The notes under the pieces are model-generated. The model was not told the origin of the DNA. It was given only the letters and a program-made list of their open reading frames with translations, and did not search any database. The translations under genes were made by a program, and so were the position numbers. From the NCBI GenBank assembly GCA_951804985.1, contig OX638132.1, positions 40,979,152 through 41,043,151 on the forward strand: 64,000 nucleotides of DNA, in the 5' to 3' direction. Shown here in pieces: positions 43,212 to 54,719 of this stretch (position 1 is the stretch's first letter; each line of letters opens with the position of its first letter). This DNA comes from Dryomyza anilis. Lineage: Eukaryota; Arthropoda; Insecta; Diptera; Dryomyzidae.

Positions 43212-43634
43212 TCAGCTAATCGTGCAATTCTTTAGTATGGTTCGTAACAACGTTCCAGCACAAAACGAGTGCTGCCTTCGATGGTTTTCCGTGTAGTAGA
43301 ATCCTCGGGATGAATTTCGTGTTTGAACCTGCAGAAATATATTAATTGATTTGTTTGTTAGCTTATTCAAGCGAAAAACAACAATCTTACTGATTGTGCG
43401 AATGCAGTGGCGTATATAGTAGCAGATCTCTGGACCGGTGGCTTTTTGCTTGCTGTCACTAGAGTCCTTGACTGAAACGGCGCAAACAGTAATTTGGTCG
43501 GTGCGCCAATTTTTATTTCGCGAAAAATTTCGCTTATGCATTAGCACATCGGCATCTGTAAACAAAAAGAATTTTAATAGATTTATAAGAAAATTCAATT
43601 TTAATTCAATACTTACCAAAATGTTGCAACGCAA
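43212..43634 (-). pseudogene. Exon-like pair upstream of the MICOS-like exon
   Basis: At 43640-43608 the minus strand encodes HVHFALQHF followed by donor GTAAGT. At 43558, after TTTACAG, it resumes in phase as DADVLMHKRNFSRNKNWRTD, then QITVCAVSVKDSSDSKQKAT and GPEICYYIR. The clean donor, acceptor and phase suggest a real intron of about 50 bases. The protein segment is not one I recognise and does not look like MIC26/27, so two genes may abut or the locus may be chimeric. The open frame continues past 43420 into non-coding sequence. Confidence 0.4.
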
Positions 43635-43676
43635 AATGGACGTGTAGGATAAATGAAGATTTTATTGTTGACATTT

Positions 43677-44443
43677 CCCAATAAACATTGTAATCTTTCT
43701 GTAAGCTCTTTGTAAGGTGAAATATGTAATGTTTTGTTTTATAATAAGCTTTCGAAATGTTTATAAAACATTGCATAATAATTGTCGGATTAGCGAAACT
43801 GGACATTGATTGTAAGCTTACATTGAAAGCTTATGTGTAATATTGAATAGTAAGCTATATGCAATAATATTGTAAGCATATTATAAAACGTTTTGTAATG
43901 ATTTTGTAAGCTTATTACAAATCGTTATGTAATAATTTTTGTAACAATTTTAAACACATCAAGTAGCCAATTGTTGGCGAATTAAAATTTTATCTTGGAA
44001 ATTTAATTCATCCAAGATCATTCGGAGAAATATTATTTTTAACCATATCAAATATGTGATGTTGACTGTCATTGCGCACTGAATCTCCCCGAATTGTCTT
44101 GCGTTTATTTGGTTGTTTACGTTTCAAAGACATTATTTAATTATTATTTAAACGTACTTATATGTTTTCTCTAAATATGAGAAATATGCTTAAAATTTGC
44201 ACACAAACTTAACACAATTGTCTTTTCATCGATGTTTTACGTTGTCGTTAATAAATATAACATCTGAGCGTACGCATTTTACAAACACTTGTTTTTTTAA
44301 TTGCTTTTATATTTATTAATAAGCTTATTAACAATCATAAAGTAAGTGATTTGAGAACATTTACGAAATAGTTGTGAATTTTTTTATTTGTAAGCTTATT
44401 AAGAAATCTGAGTCTGCAAACCTTTACAAAAATGTTTATTTGG
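43677..44443. mobile_element. Inverted-repeat element with GTAAGCTTA motif (CCCAATAAACATT ends)
   Basis: The left end CCCAATAAACATTGTAA and the right end (reverse complement CCAAATAAACATTTTTGTAA) form the TIR. GTAAGCTTA, GTAATG and related words are repeated at 43695-43940 and 44320-44420. It splits the locus copy C: flanks GTTGACATTT and TTAATTTATCA are contiguous as GTTGACATTTAATTTATCAC in copy D (22411-22430). This is direct evidence of insertion. It has no coding capacity. Confidence 0.75.
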
Positions 44444-44640
44444 TTAATTTATCAAGTCACTGGGTTGCCACCGGGTAATTTTGGTTAGTGAATTTTGTTT
44501 CAAGTTTTTTAACTTCGAAAACCAACGTTTAAAGCAAAATGATTTTTAAATAAATAAAATACAAATAATAGTAATATGGTTGCATATTTATTGTTGAAGT
44601 TGCATATTTGTCCTACAAAGAAAAAATATATTTTTCTTAA

Positions 44641-44740
44641 AAAAAAAAAATAATAAAAAAAAAAAATGGCAGCACTGAGATTGGAACCGGCACACAAAAG
44701 TTAGGAGTCAGACAGTCTACTACCTGAGCTGTTGATACTC
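44641..44740 (-). other. tRNA-like sequence
   Basis: On the minus strand 44738-44668 carries AGCTCAGGTAGTAGAC (A-box-like), a loop ACTCCTAAC that would place CCT at the anticodon, and GGTTCCAATC (B-box-like). It is preceded on the plus strand by an A-rich run. Stems are poor. It is probably a SINE head or tRNA relic. Confidence 0.35.
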
Positions 44741-45504
44741 AATTTTTTTCTGTGAAATTTGCTTATTTAAATAGTATCAGCTGTAGTAGGGCTGTATAAT
44801 AAGCAGGATAACGTCTTATTGATCTTTTCAATAGCCAAATAATTCAAAAAATTGATAATTCGTTAGCTGTTCAATTACGCTAAAAAGATTGCATAAGGGC
44901 TTGAATTAGGTTTGAGAGTTGTTTTTACATTATCGGTTTTATAAAAAACATGGACAAGCAATTCCACAACCATTAACCATCCATATTAAACAGCCAATTT
45001 TTACTTGGGTTGTAGTTAACGATATCGATTTTTGTCGATACGGAGTTAGGGAATCGCGCTACAGGAACTAAAACTAAACTATTCTCAGATAATTCAGATG
45101 GACCGGAACAATAATATACAGCTACTGCTACTTGTTCACCAATCGAAATTGTCAATTTTAAAAACAATTTAATTGACAGCTTAAAAATGTAATTGTAAAA
45201 TCCAAAATACGATTGTACATTAATAATTTATTATTTAATTAATGTACATAGATTGAATATCACTAAGCCAAGCCCGTGTGTACGGCAATGGCTTGTTAAA
45301 AAGATACATATTCTGGTTGGTGTCTAAGAAATGTTGCGACAGATGAAATCTTGCAGATACAATTTAAGTAAAGAATTACGTTGGTTGTTGAATCGCTCTG
45401 CAAAACATAATTATTAATAAATAATACTAATTCTAAAAAATTCTCACTTTTTCTATGATGTTTAAAAATTTATGAACACATTCAAAATAATTAATTGACA
45501 ATAT
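44741..45504. other. AT-rich stretch, nothing recognised
   Basis: Short frames here have no coding character. Nothing repetitive was noticed beyond poly-A/T runs. Confidence 0.5.
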
Positions 45505-45598
45505 ACCGATGCCAGAATACAGAGGTGCCACACATTCACATTTTTTAAAATGACAATCTCATATTGTTAAAATGTAACAATATAATTCGGAGAGTGTA
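45505..45598. mobile_element. Right end of the ACACTCTC-type MITE
   Basis: Bases match 40728-40824 (GATGCCAGAATACAGAGGTGCC ... GGAGAGTGT). The left half of the element is missing. Confidence 0.65.
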
Positions 45599-46006
45599 TA
45601 CTGAAGGAACCAAATTGTGGGACTATGCGGTAAGTACTATTTTTTGTCAGAAATTATAATTTAAATGTTTATTTGGTTCACTTTTATTATGTATGTGGTT
45701 ATGAAGACGTGGTAGTGGGTGTAGCATTTGGCCTCCAAAAGCAGCAGCCCATAGGCAGCACCATCTTTAGCAATAAAAAGGCACGTCAATGCATTGTCGT
45801 AAGCTATGGTAGGAAACGCAAAATTGGTAGCTGCCGCTGGGAAAACTCCGGCATAACAATAGATAATAGTCAAGCGTAACTGGAGTTGGGCATCGACCGG
45901 CATTACCCTCGTACGGGCTGCAGCATAAAAAATGTCCTATCGCCGACGCATGCTCGACGAACATCGGATGACCAAAGCCATGGCAATTTTCTCGCCGCAT
46001 TTCACG
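45599..46006. other. Less AT-rich patch with overlapping frames, unrecognised
   Basis: Bases 45660-46030 have balanced base composition and open frames on both strands (68 codons on plus, about 100 and 80 on minus), which suggests former coding sequence. None shows a family I know. The interval runs straight into the 1.3-kb tandem duplication, whose first bases fall inside this patch. Confidence 0.35.
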
Positions 46007-48628
46007 GACCGACGAACAGCCTGGAAATGATATAAGGGACTCCGAAGTAGTTTGCTGAAAAATATTTTGCAAAACAAACTGTAGCGACCGAAGAATAATT
46101 CATTAAGATTATTTCATTAGTGTTGTGTGAAGTTATTTTATAATACATAAAAAATTGTTCAAAAATACTTCATTTTTTATGTTAAATCCACTGTTCAAAA
46201 GAATTTCTTAAGACAAAAAAAAAATGACTTAGTTTTTATTGTCAGTAATTTTCTTTTGGGTCGGCGAAAAGTCAGATTTCTCTTATCTATAAGTATTCTT
46301 TACTGACGTTTAATTTTCTCAGAGACATTTTTTGTTTTTCATTTGTTCAGATATTCGTCAGAGTAATACGTCATAAAAATGAAAGAGAAAGAGGTGAGAT
46401 CTATATGTCCCTTTAAATGCGCTGGCTTTCCTATTTTGATCATTTTTCTGAACATAACTCTGTTAATGTGGGGATATAATGCTGGCGTTTAGCTACGGAA
46501 TAGTTCCTAATGAGTTCAGAGACAACTCACTGGGATGTGTTAGTTTTAACTACATCCAAAAAAATATTGTTGTAATATTAACAAGATCAGCTTTGTTAAA
46601 TTTATCTTAAAAAATATTTGTGTTATAAAAACATTCCTGATGTTGCAACAAGATTCCTGTTAATATAAACAAATTTAGTCTTGTCAAAACACATTTATAA
46701 TGCTTCTTGTTAATAAAAATAGATGTGTTTAAAATTTTTAAGCATGTGACGCTGTCACATTGAAAAATGAATTAAATAAAATTTAAAACAAAAATTAAAA
46801 AATATAAAGATAAATACAGGCAATAATTAAAATAAAAAATTTGACTATTGATTCTTCTTATATATTTTATAATATATTTCACATGTATTCGGAACAATAA
46901 ATCAACAAGAACCACAAACAACATGATACAATTTTACCAGAGGCATGGGCGCTCGAAAGCCTGTGTAATATCTGGGTAGTTCAAATACCCGTAATACCCA
47001 GGTATTAACCGTTTGAACTCCACGCAGACAACCTAGTTGGAATACGGACTCTGTAGTTGGAATACGGACTCTGTTATGATAGGATTCTTGGGGCTCTCGG
47101 CAATGTATTCAAGATTTTATATTCAGCATACATAAACCACATATAGCAGACAACTAACAATACGCAGCAATAATCAACTACATGCATGTACATTTGCCAG
47201 AGGCAACCGCTGTTCACCAGAAAATTTTTAATAAATGCCAATAGTAGTATGTTTGCGCCGGTTCTGGCTCAAAGGGGCTCCATGGAGCCATAAGGAGCCA
47301 TGAGGATCATGTGTTGTTAGTGACCGACGAACAGCCTGGAAATGATATAAGGGACTCCGAAGTAGTTTGCTGAAAAATATTTTGCAAAACAAACTGTAGC
47401 GACCGAAGAATAATTCATTAAGATTATTTCATTAGTGTTGTGTGAAGTTATTTTATAATACATAAAAAATTGTTCAAAAATACTTCATTTTTTATGTTAA
47501 ATCCACTGTTCAAAAGAATTTCTTAAGACAAAAAAAAATGACTTAGTTTTTATTGTCAGTAATTTTCTTTTGGGTCGGCGAAAAGTCAGATTTCTCTTAT
47601 CTATAAGTATTCTTTACTGACGTTTAATTTTCTCAGAGACATTTTTTGTTTTTCATTTGTTCAGATATTCGTCAGAGTAATACGTCATAAAAATGAAAGA
47701 GAAAGAGGTGAGATCTATATGTCCCTTTAAATGCGCTGGCTTTCCTATTTTGATCATTTTTCTGAACATAACTCTGTTAATGTGGGGAGATAATGCTGGC
47801 GTTTAGCTACGGAATAGTTCCTAATGAGTTCAGAGACAACTCACTGGGATGTGTTAGTTTTAACTACATCCAAAAAAATATTGTTGTAATATTAACAAGA
47901 TCAGCTTTGTTAAATTTATCTTAAAAAATATTTGTGTTATAAAAACATTCCTGATGTTGCAACAAGATTCCTGTTAATATAAACAAATTTAGTCTTGTCA
48001 AAATACATTTATAATGCTTCTTGTTAATAAAAATAGATTTGTTTAAAATTTTTAAGCATGTGACGCTGTCACATAGAAAAATTAATTAAATAAAATTTAA
48101 AACAAATATTAAAAAATATAAAGATAAATACAGGCAATAATTAAAATAAAAAATTTGACTATTGATTCTTCTTATATATTTTATAATATATTTCACATGT
48201 ATTCGGAACAATAAATCAACAAGGACCACAAACAACATGCAGCAACATCGATACAATTTTACCAGAGGCATGGGCGCTCGAAAGCCTGTGTAATATCTGG
48301 GTAGTTCAAATACCCGTAATACCCAGGTATTATCCGTTTGAACTACACGCAGACAACCTAGTTGGAATACGGACTCTGTTATGATAGGATTCTTGGGGCT
48401 CTCGGCAATGTATTCAAGATTTTATATTCAGCATACATAAACCACATATAGCAGACAACTAACAATACGCAGCAATAATCAACTACATGCATGTACATTT
48501 GCCAGAGGCAACGGCTGTTCACCAGAAAATTTTTAATAAATGCCAATAGTAGTATGTTTGCGCCGGTTCTGGCTCAAAGGGGCTCCATGGAGCCATAAGG
48601 AGCCATGAGGATCATGTGTTGTTAGTGA
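46007..48628. repeat. 1.3-kb tandem direct duplication
   Basis: Unit 1 (46007-47321) and unit 2 (47322-48628) both start GACCGACGAACAGCCTGG or its first part and end with GGCTCCATGGAGCCATAAGG, then GGATCATGTGTTGTTAGTGA. Differences include one A in a homopolymer, a doubled GTTGGAATACGGACTCTG only in unit 1 (47037-47075), and about 12 extra bases (GCAGCAACATCG) in unit 2 near 48240. Inside each unit is a patch of TGTTAATA/AACAAG words (46560-46740). No gene was seen. Confidence 0.85.
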
Positions 48629-48945
48629 ATTTCAATAGGGACCATTTTTTAACAGATCATATGTTATGAAAAGCGTTCTAATTGTTTTCATATGGAGTAT
48701 TTTTTAAGAAGAGTAGCACGTTTACGCCGGTCCTGCTCAATTGTTTTCTAATTGTTTTCATATGGAGTATTTTTTAAGAAGAGTAGCACGTTTACCCCGG
48801 TTCTGGCTCAATAGGTATGGGCCACATTGTTGTTAGTGTAAATGTTCTTTTAACAGAGGTGTTGTTATTGTTTTCAATGAGAATCATTTTTAACAGAGGC
48901 CTTGTTATTCTTTTCAATAGGGATCGTTTTTTAACAGAGTAGTTA
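48600..48945. repeat. Array of TTTTCAATAGGGATCATTTTTTAACA-type repeats
   Basis: This is the reverse complement of the family at 20690-21118: GTTTTCATATGGAGTATTTT, AACAGAGGTGTTGTTATTG and GCGCCGGTTCTGGCTCAA-type words. Bases 48672-48727 and 48735-48794 are a near-perfect direct repeat of about 60 bp. Confidence 0.65.
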
Positions 48946-50168
48946 CTAGTATAATTTCAGGTGTATTATATGTATACTATATACGTTATAATAGCATGGA
49001 TCCATATTGGTGTTAATGTTGATACATGCATATATATGTGTTCATGTTGATACATGCATATATGTTATATGTATGTTTTGAAGGCATGCAGCCGTACAGA
49101 GTAAAGCTATTTTTAATGGGAGTATTTATAAACGTACGTATTAAATTTTTTTTTGTTGTAATATGTTAAAGAATTCTGCATTTAATTCAAGTTGAATTTT
49201 TCTATAATGGATATTGTAGTATATTTTTATTCATTTTAATTCGTTTAATTTGGTTATATGAATGAATAGAGCCATAAGGCTCCATTGGGATAATTTTTCT
49301 TTAAACAACATAATAAGTTTTAAAGATTGAGCAAGTGATAAAAAAGATCAAGTTTTATTTTATTTTTACAAATTGTTTTATTTATCCAAAAAAGTTAAAA
49401 ATACTTTTAAAATAATGCACAGCTAAAATATCATTATTATATAAATTATATATAACAAAATAATTAAAAAACTTATTAAAAGAAATATTTGTACATCATA
49501 AATATATAAAAATTCAGCAATAAACACCACAATAAACAATAAAATTTCACTTAATAATCGGAAATTGCTTTTAATAAATATGGATGCATTTGTTTGAATA
49601 AAATTTACAAATGGTTTAATATAGACTCCGTGCTGAACAGAAATATTCAGCCAGTCCATTTCGAAAAAAAAAATATAACAATCCAATGTGATCCAGGTTT
49701 AAATGATGAATTCATATTCATAAATAATATCCTGGCTTATTTATTAGATTTTAAGGTAGTTGATTTGATGCAAAAACTCCTTTAAACTTTTTTATTATTT
49801 AGGCAAATTCAATTGCTTGACCTGGTACTTGTACTCCATTTGCAACTAAATTAAATTTATATAAATTTAAATGAAGTTATACGGATTTTATAAATACCAA
49901 ATATTAATAATTTTTTCGGATCGAGCATTTTTGTGAATGGAATTTTTTACAAAAGTACATATAATATACAATTTTCTTTTTTAATTAGCATGGAACCATT
50001 AGATTTTATAGGGATACATTTTTGAACTTATTTCTATACAATAAAGTCTAAGTATTGATCATTTTAAAAATACCTGTTTTAATTCGATATATTTTCCATA
50101 CTATTCGTGATTGCTAGAATTTATATTTATTTTGTGTATATTTTGACTAATTCTAAAAATTATCTAAT
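48946..50168. other. AT-rich stretch, nothing recognised
   Basis: ATATATGTGTTCATGTTGATACATGCAT repeats twice near 48995-49060. The rest is AT-rich with short chance frames. Confidence 0.5.
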
Positions 50169-51582
50169 ACACGGATAGAAAAGATATGTTTGACTATGTT
50201 TGAATGTAAGTAAAAAATAATACGAAATCACCATACACCATACGAATGAAGTGTAATTAAATTATTGTTCAGATGGTAATAACATATTACTATGTGTAAA
50301 CATTTTATATATTCCCCAGCAGAATCTGTCAAACTTATTATAAATATGTTACAATACAAACATAAAATTTGAATTGCATTTGAATATACTATTTCTTGCC
50401 AGTTTACTTGGTTATAACTATGTTTCAAAACAAACAAACAATGTTATTCAAATCTTATTATAACGTATGTTAGCAACGCTCGTCTTCATTCGATTAGTTA
50501 TCGACAGACGAAGTTGGCAACGTTACGCAGCATTTTCTACCTATTGATGTTTAAAAAGAAATTGGATTTAAATAAATGTATTCTTCCAACATTCTTCTTG
50601 TATACGAAGTTGGCACTCGTTGAGCAGAATTTTCTATCTACGTCTCTTTTGTCATCGCTTGAAGTATGTATTGGTCATTTTAAGCATACTGATATTTGAA
50701 AACAAACAAAAAAAATTAATTAGATGTAAATAAAAGTATTCTTGCAATATTCTTCTTGTATACGAAGTTTACACTCGGTGACCGCCATTTTCTGCATACG
50801 TGTCTTTTGATGCTTGTTGAGAAAACGTATTCGTATCGGTAATACGATGTCATTTGTAAATTTAAAAAATATACAAATTGTAGTACAAAAAGTACAAATA
50901 GTAACAAATAATATCATTTAATAGTGCAGTATATAATTTAATTGTTCGTGATTGTTTTTCTAAAAATATTGTGAAAAGCCGACATGGATATTTTCTCAAA
51001 AGAAAAACAACTGAAAAATCAGTGCTTCTATTTTCAAACAAAATTCGCGCTGTGTCTGTGCAATGATGGGAGACGGACATGTCGCCGTTCTCTTATTTTA
51101 ATTTGTCGTCCGTTTAATAAAATGTTAACACTTGTCGAGTGCCGTGAAATGTTTCGTTTTAAGTGTCATTTCAAGTGTCGTCCTCTGCATTTCTAAAATT
51201 TAAATAATAATAATAACAATTAACGATTAAAAAAAAATTACAATAAACAAAACCACAATAATATCAACATAGAACAATAATAACAACAACAATAATAACA
51301 ACAACCGGTTTTTTGCTCTACAAACACTGCCTGCTGCCGTCGTCGCTGCGTGGATTTTTTTTGCAATTGTCAACGCAACGGGCTTATCTATGCCCTCTGC
51401 TGCAATTGTTCATTTGTTTTTCGTTCTCTGTCCCTTCCCCATCCTACTCCACGCTACCAGCGTGCGAGGCTGAGACTGCAAGAGTGCGTGACGAAGACAG
51501 TGATGAAGGCCTAACACTCACCACTGTTTAGCTTATGCTCTCACTTGTCTGTCTCAACTGCGCCCGCTATTAGTATGTTTGT

Positions 51583-52490
51583 TTGTTTTATATTTACCCA
51601 GTAGCGAAAATGTCGCAAAACTTCCGTATAGATTTTTGCAACATTCGTGGACTGAGGGCAAATTTTTTCTCTGTTTATGCACATGTATCTGTGTATAGGC
51701 CACATATAATGGCTTTAGTTGAGACCCAGGTTAGTGAGGGTGCAGATCCACTGGATTTTCAAATACCTGGGTACCACCTACCTACTTGTTCCCTGCCCAA
51801 AGGGGTCTCGCCCTTTTTATTCGAAGTGACGTTGCGTACCAGCACCAACAGCAGCATAGTGTTTCGGATAATGAATTTAATTCTATGTGGATTAAATTCA
51901 AAATCTTGTCACACATCATGCACTTGTGTTTTATTTATAGGAGCCAGAATCTAGATAGGGTTTCTACCTGTAACAAGTTAGATGCCCTATCTGATTCGAT
52001 CTCAAATATATTGGAACAGTTTCCAGGCAGTAAAATTGTTGTTGCTGGTGACTTTAATGTGCACAACGCCACTTGGTTGAGCCACTCGGGTCTATCATGG
52101 CTTTACGAAAAAGCAAATTGGGATGCGTTAAATGATTTTTTTCGCAACTTTAATTGGAAATTGTGTTTCGCAGATAGAAACATAAATGCCGCGGCCTTAA
52201 TGGTACAAAACATTATTTTATTGGGTATGCGGTCCTTCATACCTTCTAAAAAGATTAGCATTAAACCCAAGGACCAATCTTGGTTTAATGAGACTTGCAG
52301 GATTGCAGTCAGGTCGAAAGAGGAAGCCTTTCAGAATTGGCGTTCTAATAAGAATGCTGATACTGAAAGACTTCGCATACAGGCTAGGAATCGCTGTAAT
52401 GCCGTGATCGCGCGTGAAAAGTTTCTACACGAACAAAACGCGCGCATAAAGGTCCTTCTCTACCATAGAGGTAGTAAAAATTTCTGGTAA
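51583..52490 (+). pseudogene. CR1-like ORF2: endonuclease and linker (frameshift, deletion, stop)
   Basis: From ATG 51610, SQNFRIDFCNIRGLRANFFS (N motif) and HIMALVETQVSEGADP (glutamate) are in one frame to about 51810, then LALFIRSDVAYQHQQQHS, KIVVAGDFNVHNATWLSHSG (GDFN motif) in another. The endonuclease C-terminus with the expected SDH is deleted after SHSG. The linker continues through DQSWFNETCRIAVRSKEEAF to a TAA at 52488-52490, beyond which FVKRVKNQ continues in the same frame. The endonuclease would nick target DNA. Confidence 0.7.
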
Positions 52491-52502
52491 TTTGTTAAAA
52501 GG

Positions 52503-53824
52503 GTGAAGAATCAGACGACATCGTCTACTCCAACCCTTGTTATGAATGGCCAGACCTTCACAGATCCGGTTGATAAAGCTAATCTCTTGGCAAAATTATT
52601 TGCAAATAATTCAACGGTCCCAGTTAGCAATCAACCACTGCCCGTAGTTGAATATGTTTCTTCTGCAATGCCGGAGATACATTTTCGAACTCGGGCAGTT
52701 AAAAAGGTTTTAGCAAATCTCAATATTAACAAAGCCTCCGGGCCAGATGGCATATCTGCCCATGTGTTGAAGAAGTGTGCGTCAACGCTGGCTTGTCCAT
52801 TGCGTAACCTTTTCAACATCTCCTACACGACAGGAGTTTTTCCATCATGTTGGAAGGTTGCCAATGTTCAGCCAGTTCCGAAAAAGGGCGAAACTACGAA
52901 CCCTGCTAATTACCGACCCATTGCAATATGCTCTGCGATATCCAAGGTAATGGAAAGCGTAATAAACTTCCACCTTGTGAACTATCTGGAGCGAAACGAA
53001 TTACTTAGTGACCGGAAATATGGTTTCCGTAGGACCAGATCCACCGGTGACTTGATGGCGGTCCTCTCCGAAAAGTGGAATAATTGTATTCACCTTTTCG
53101 GGGAGAGTAAGGTGGTTGCTCTTGATATTTCCAAGGCTTTTGATCGAGTGTGGCATGATGCCCTCGTATCAAAACTTATTGCATATGGTGTCGGTAATTC
53201 TTTTACTCGATGGATATCAGAACAACATTTCATCAATTCTGGAGTTCCGCAGGGTTCCGTCCTATCCCCGTCCCTATTTCTGGTATTTATCAATGACCTT
53301 CTGTCATTGACTCTGAACCCAATTCATTCCTTTGCAGATGACAGTAACATTTGTCATTCATATTCGTTCAACAAGCGCCCCAACTCTTTGGAGATTGAGA
53401 GTAAAAGACGCACTATGAATGACACACTCAATACTGACCTTAAATCAATCTCCGAGTGGGGTCTTGCTAATAGAGTTGATTTTAATGCAAGCAAAACCCA
53501 ATGTTGTCTTTTATCTTACAAAAGAATGGATTCACCCCTTCCTCCCCTCAATATGGACTCTGTCTATATTGCGCAGTCAGCTGCTCTTGACGTTCTGGGT
53601 ATATCAATTCAATGTGACCTCCGTTGGAATAATCACATATTTGATGTGTCGAAAGAAGGCACTTGGCCTGGGTTCTCTGAAACGGTGTAAGACATACTTC
53701 ACTCCCGCTGACTTGCGCACTGTCTACACCACCTATATTCGGCCTAAGATGGAATACAATTCGCACATATGGGCAGGGGCTTCAAAATCTTCTTTGGAGT
53801 TCCTGGATCGAATCCAACAACGTC
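52503..53824 (+). pseudogene. CR1-like ORF2: reverse transcriptase
   Basis: Long frame with RT blocks in order: LNINKASGPDGISAHVLKKC, YRPIAICSAISKVMESVINF, VVALDISKAFDRVWHDAL (motif A aspartates), INSGVPQGSVLSPSLFLVF (motif B), HSFADDSNICHSYSF (motif C), then EWGLANRVDFNASKTQCCL. All three catalytic aspartates are present. A frameshift near 53650 moves the C-terminus to LGSLKRCKTYFTPADLRTVY and RPKMEYNSHIWAG, and the sequence breaks off at LEFLDRIQQR. No RNase H is present. The FADDS form and missing RNase H favour the CR1/L2 side of the jockey superfamily; clade is uncertain. Confidence 0.75.
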
Positions 53825-54217
53825 CAAAAATATTTAGATATGTTTTAATGCAAACATACTACTTTTTGAACTGAAACAACTGATATGTTTCTGAGGAAAC
53901 ATTTATATTCAGGTCGTTTCAAATCTTGTTATATTTGAAACATAACTATGTTTCGGTTCAAATATTTATTTTGTTTGGATGTAGTAATTATTATGTTTCT
54001 ATTAGAACATACACCATTTTAAGGGGCAACATCAACATGTTTCAGTGATATCATAATGTAAATCAGAGCTCATTACAACTCTGTCCAAGTCTCAAGACAA
54101 CCCTGTTTACAAATGATTTATCAGGCAATTATATATTATGTTTACATAAAATTTCAGACATACATGTTAATGCCTGCAAAATTATGTTTGGGAGAGCCAT
54201 TTTTTTTTTCAGCATGT

Positions 54218-54719
54218 AATTATATTAGATATCATAAATAAAAAACTTGCTGTTTCCAAATCTAAATCATTTATTATTTTGTATGTATTTTCTTCTGATT
54301 GTCTTAATATGACACCTTCAATATCGAAAATGTATATTATGGAACTGATATTAATTGAAATTATTTAAGTAATTGCAATATATTTAATTTTATTGTTTTA
54401 AGTGACATGTTGTTATGTGAGAATAATGTTGTTATGACCACATTGCGCTTTCATATATAGTGATTAAATTGCGTACAAATTAAGTTATAAAATTTTTAAA
54501 TAAGTCAATACTTCAATTTTTTTCATATGTTATAAAAATTGCATATTTAAATTAATGACATTTATTTTGCAAAATTGAAACTCTTTCAACAATTATTGAA
54601 CCATCATACTACAACCATCATGAAAATTCATAATATTAATATATAGTATTTTTCTCATAAATAAAGTAATATTTGATCTGCAGAATTCCATAAACCATAA
54701 ATATACCGAAAAAACATCC
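54218..54719. other. AT-rich stretch, nothing recognised
   Basis: No coding or repeat feature was found. Confidence 0.5.

Larger units (their letters stand above)
42630..44535 (-). repeat. MICOS-like locus copy C, interrupted by a 767-bp element
   Basis: Minus-strand counterpart of 12735-13640. It contains the 3' block (42635-42760), the coding exon (42967-43200), the TTCGCTTGAATAAGC-type block (43355-43410), a further exon-like part (43435-43640) and the GGCAACCCAGTGACTTGAT block (near 44455). Copy A lacks the exon-like part at 43435-43640, so copy C is the most complete of the three. Confidence 0.7.
51305..53824 (+). mobile_element. CR1/L2-like non-LTR retrotransposon, 3' end missing
   Basis: A less AT-rich leader (51305-51600) is followed by endonuclease and reverse-transcriptase coding sequence up to about 53824. 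The C-terminal region and any 3' tail are absent, which is unusual, because target-primed insertions lose 5' ends. It lies within the element 50169-54217. Confidence 0.65.
50169..54217. mobile_element. Inverted-repeat element with ATGTTTGA/AAACAT motif, copy 1, carrying a CR1-like element
   Basis: The ends ACACGGATAGAAAAGATATG and (reverse complement) ACATGCTGAAAAAAAAATGG are only weakly alike, but both arms are full of ATGTTTGA/GAAACAT words. The left arm (50169-50895) and right arm (53825-54217) recur as 60565-61290 and 62343-62736. The left arm holds three loose repeats of about 150 bp (50505, 50590, 50740). Between the arms lies a CR1-like retrotransposon that is cut at its 3' end exactly where the right arm starts. 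Confidence 0.6.

Noticed and set aside
45661..46072. Overlapping frames at 45.7-46.1 kb as a gene
   Set aside because: Frames on both strands compete, none has motifs, and the end falls in a tandem duplication. Kept only as an unrecognised patch.
51583..53690. Functional host endonuclease/polymerase gene
   Set aside because: Motifs are those of a LINE ORF2, with a frameshift, an endonuclease deletion and a stop.
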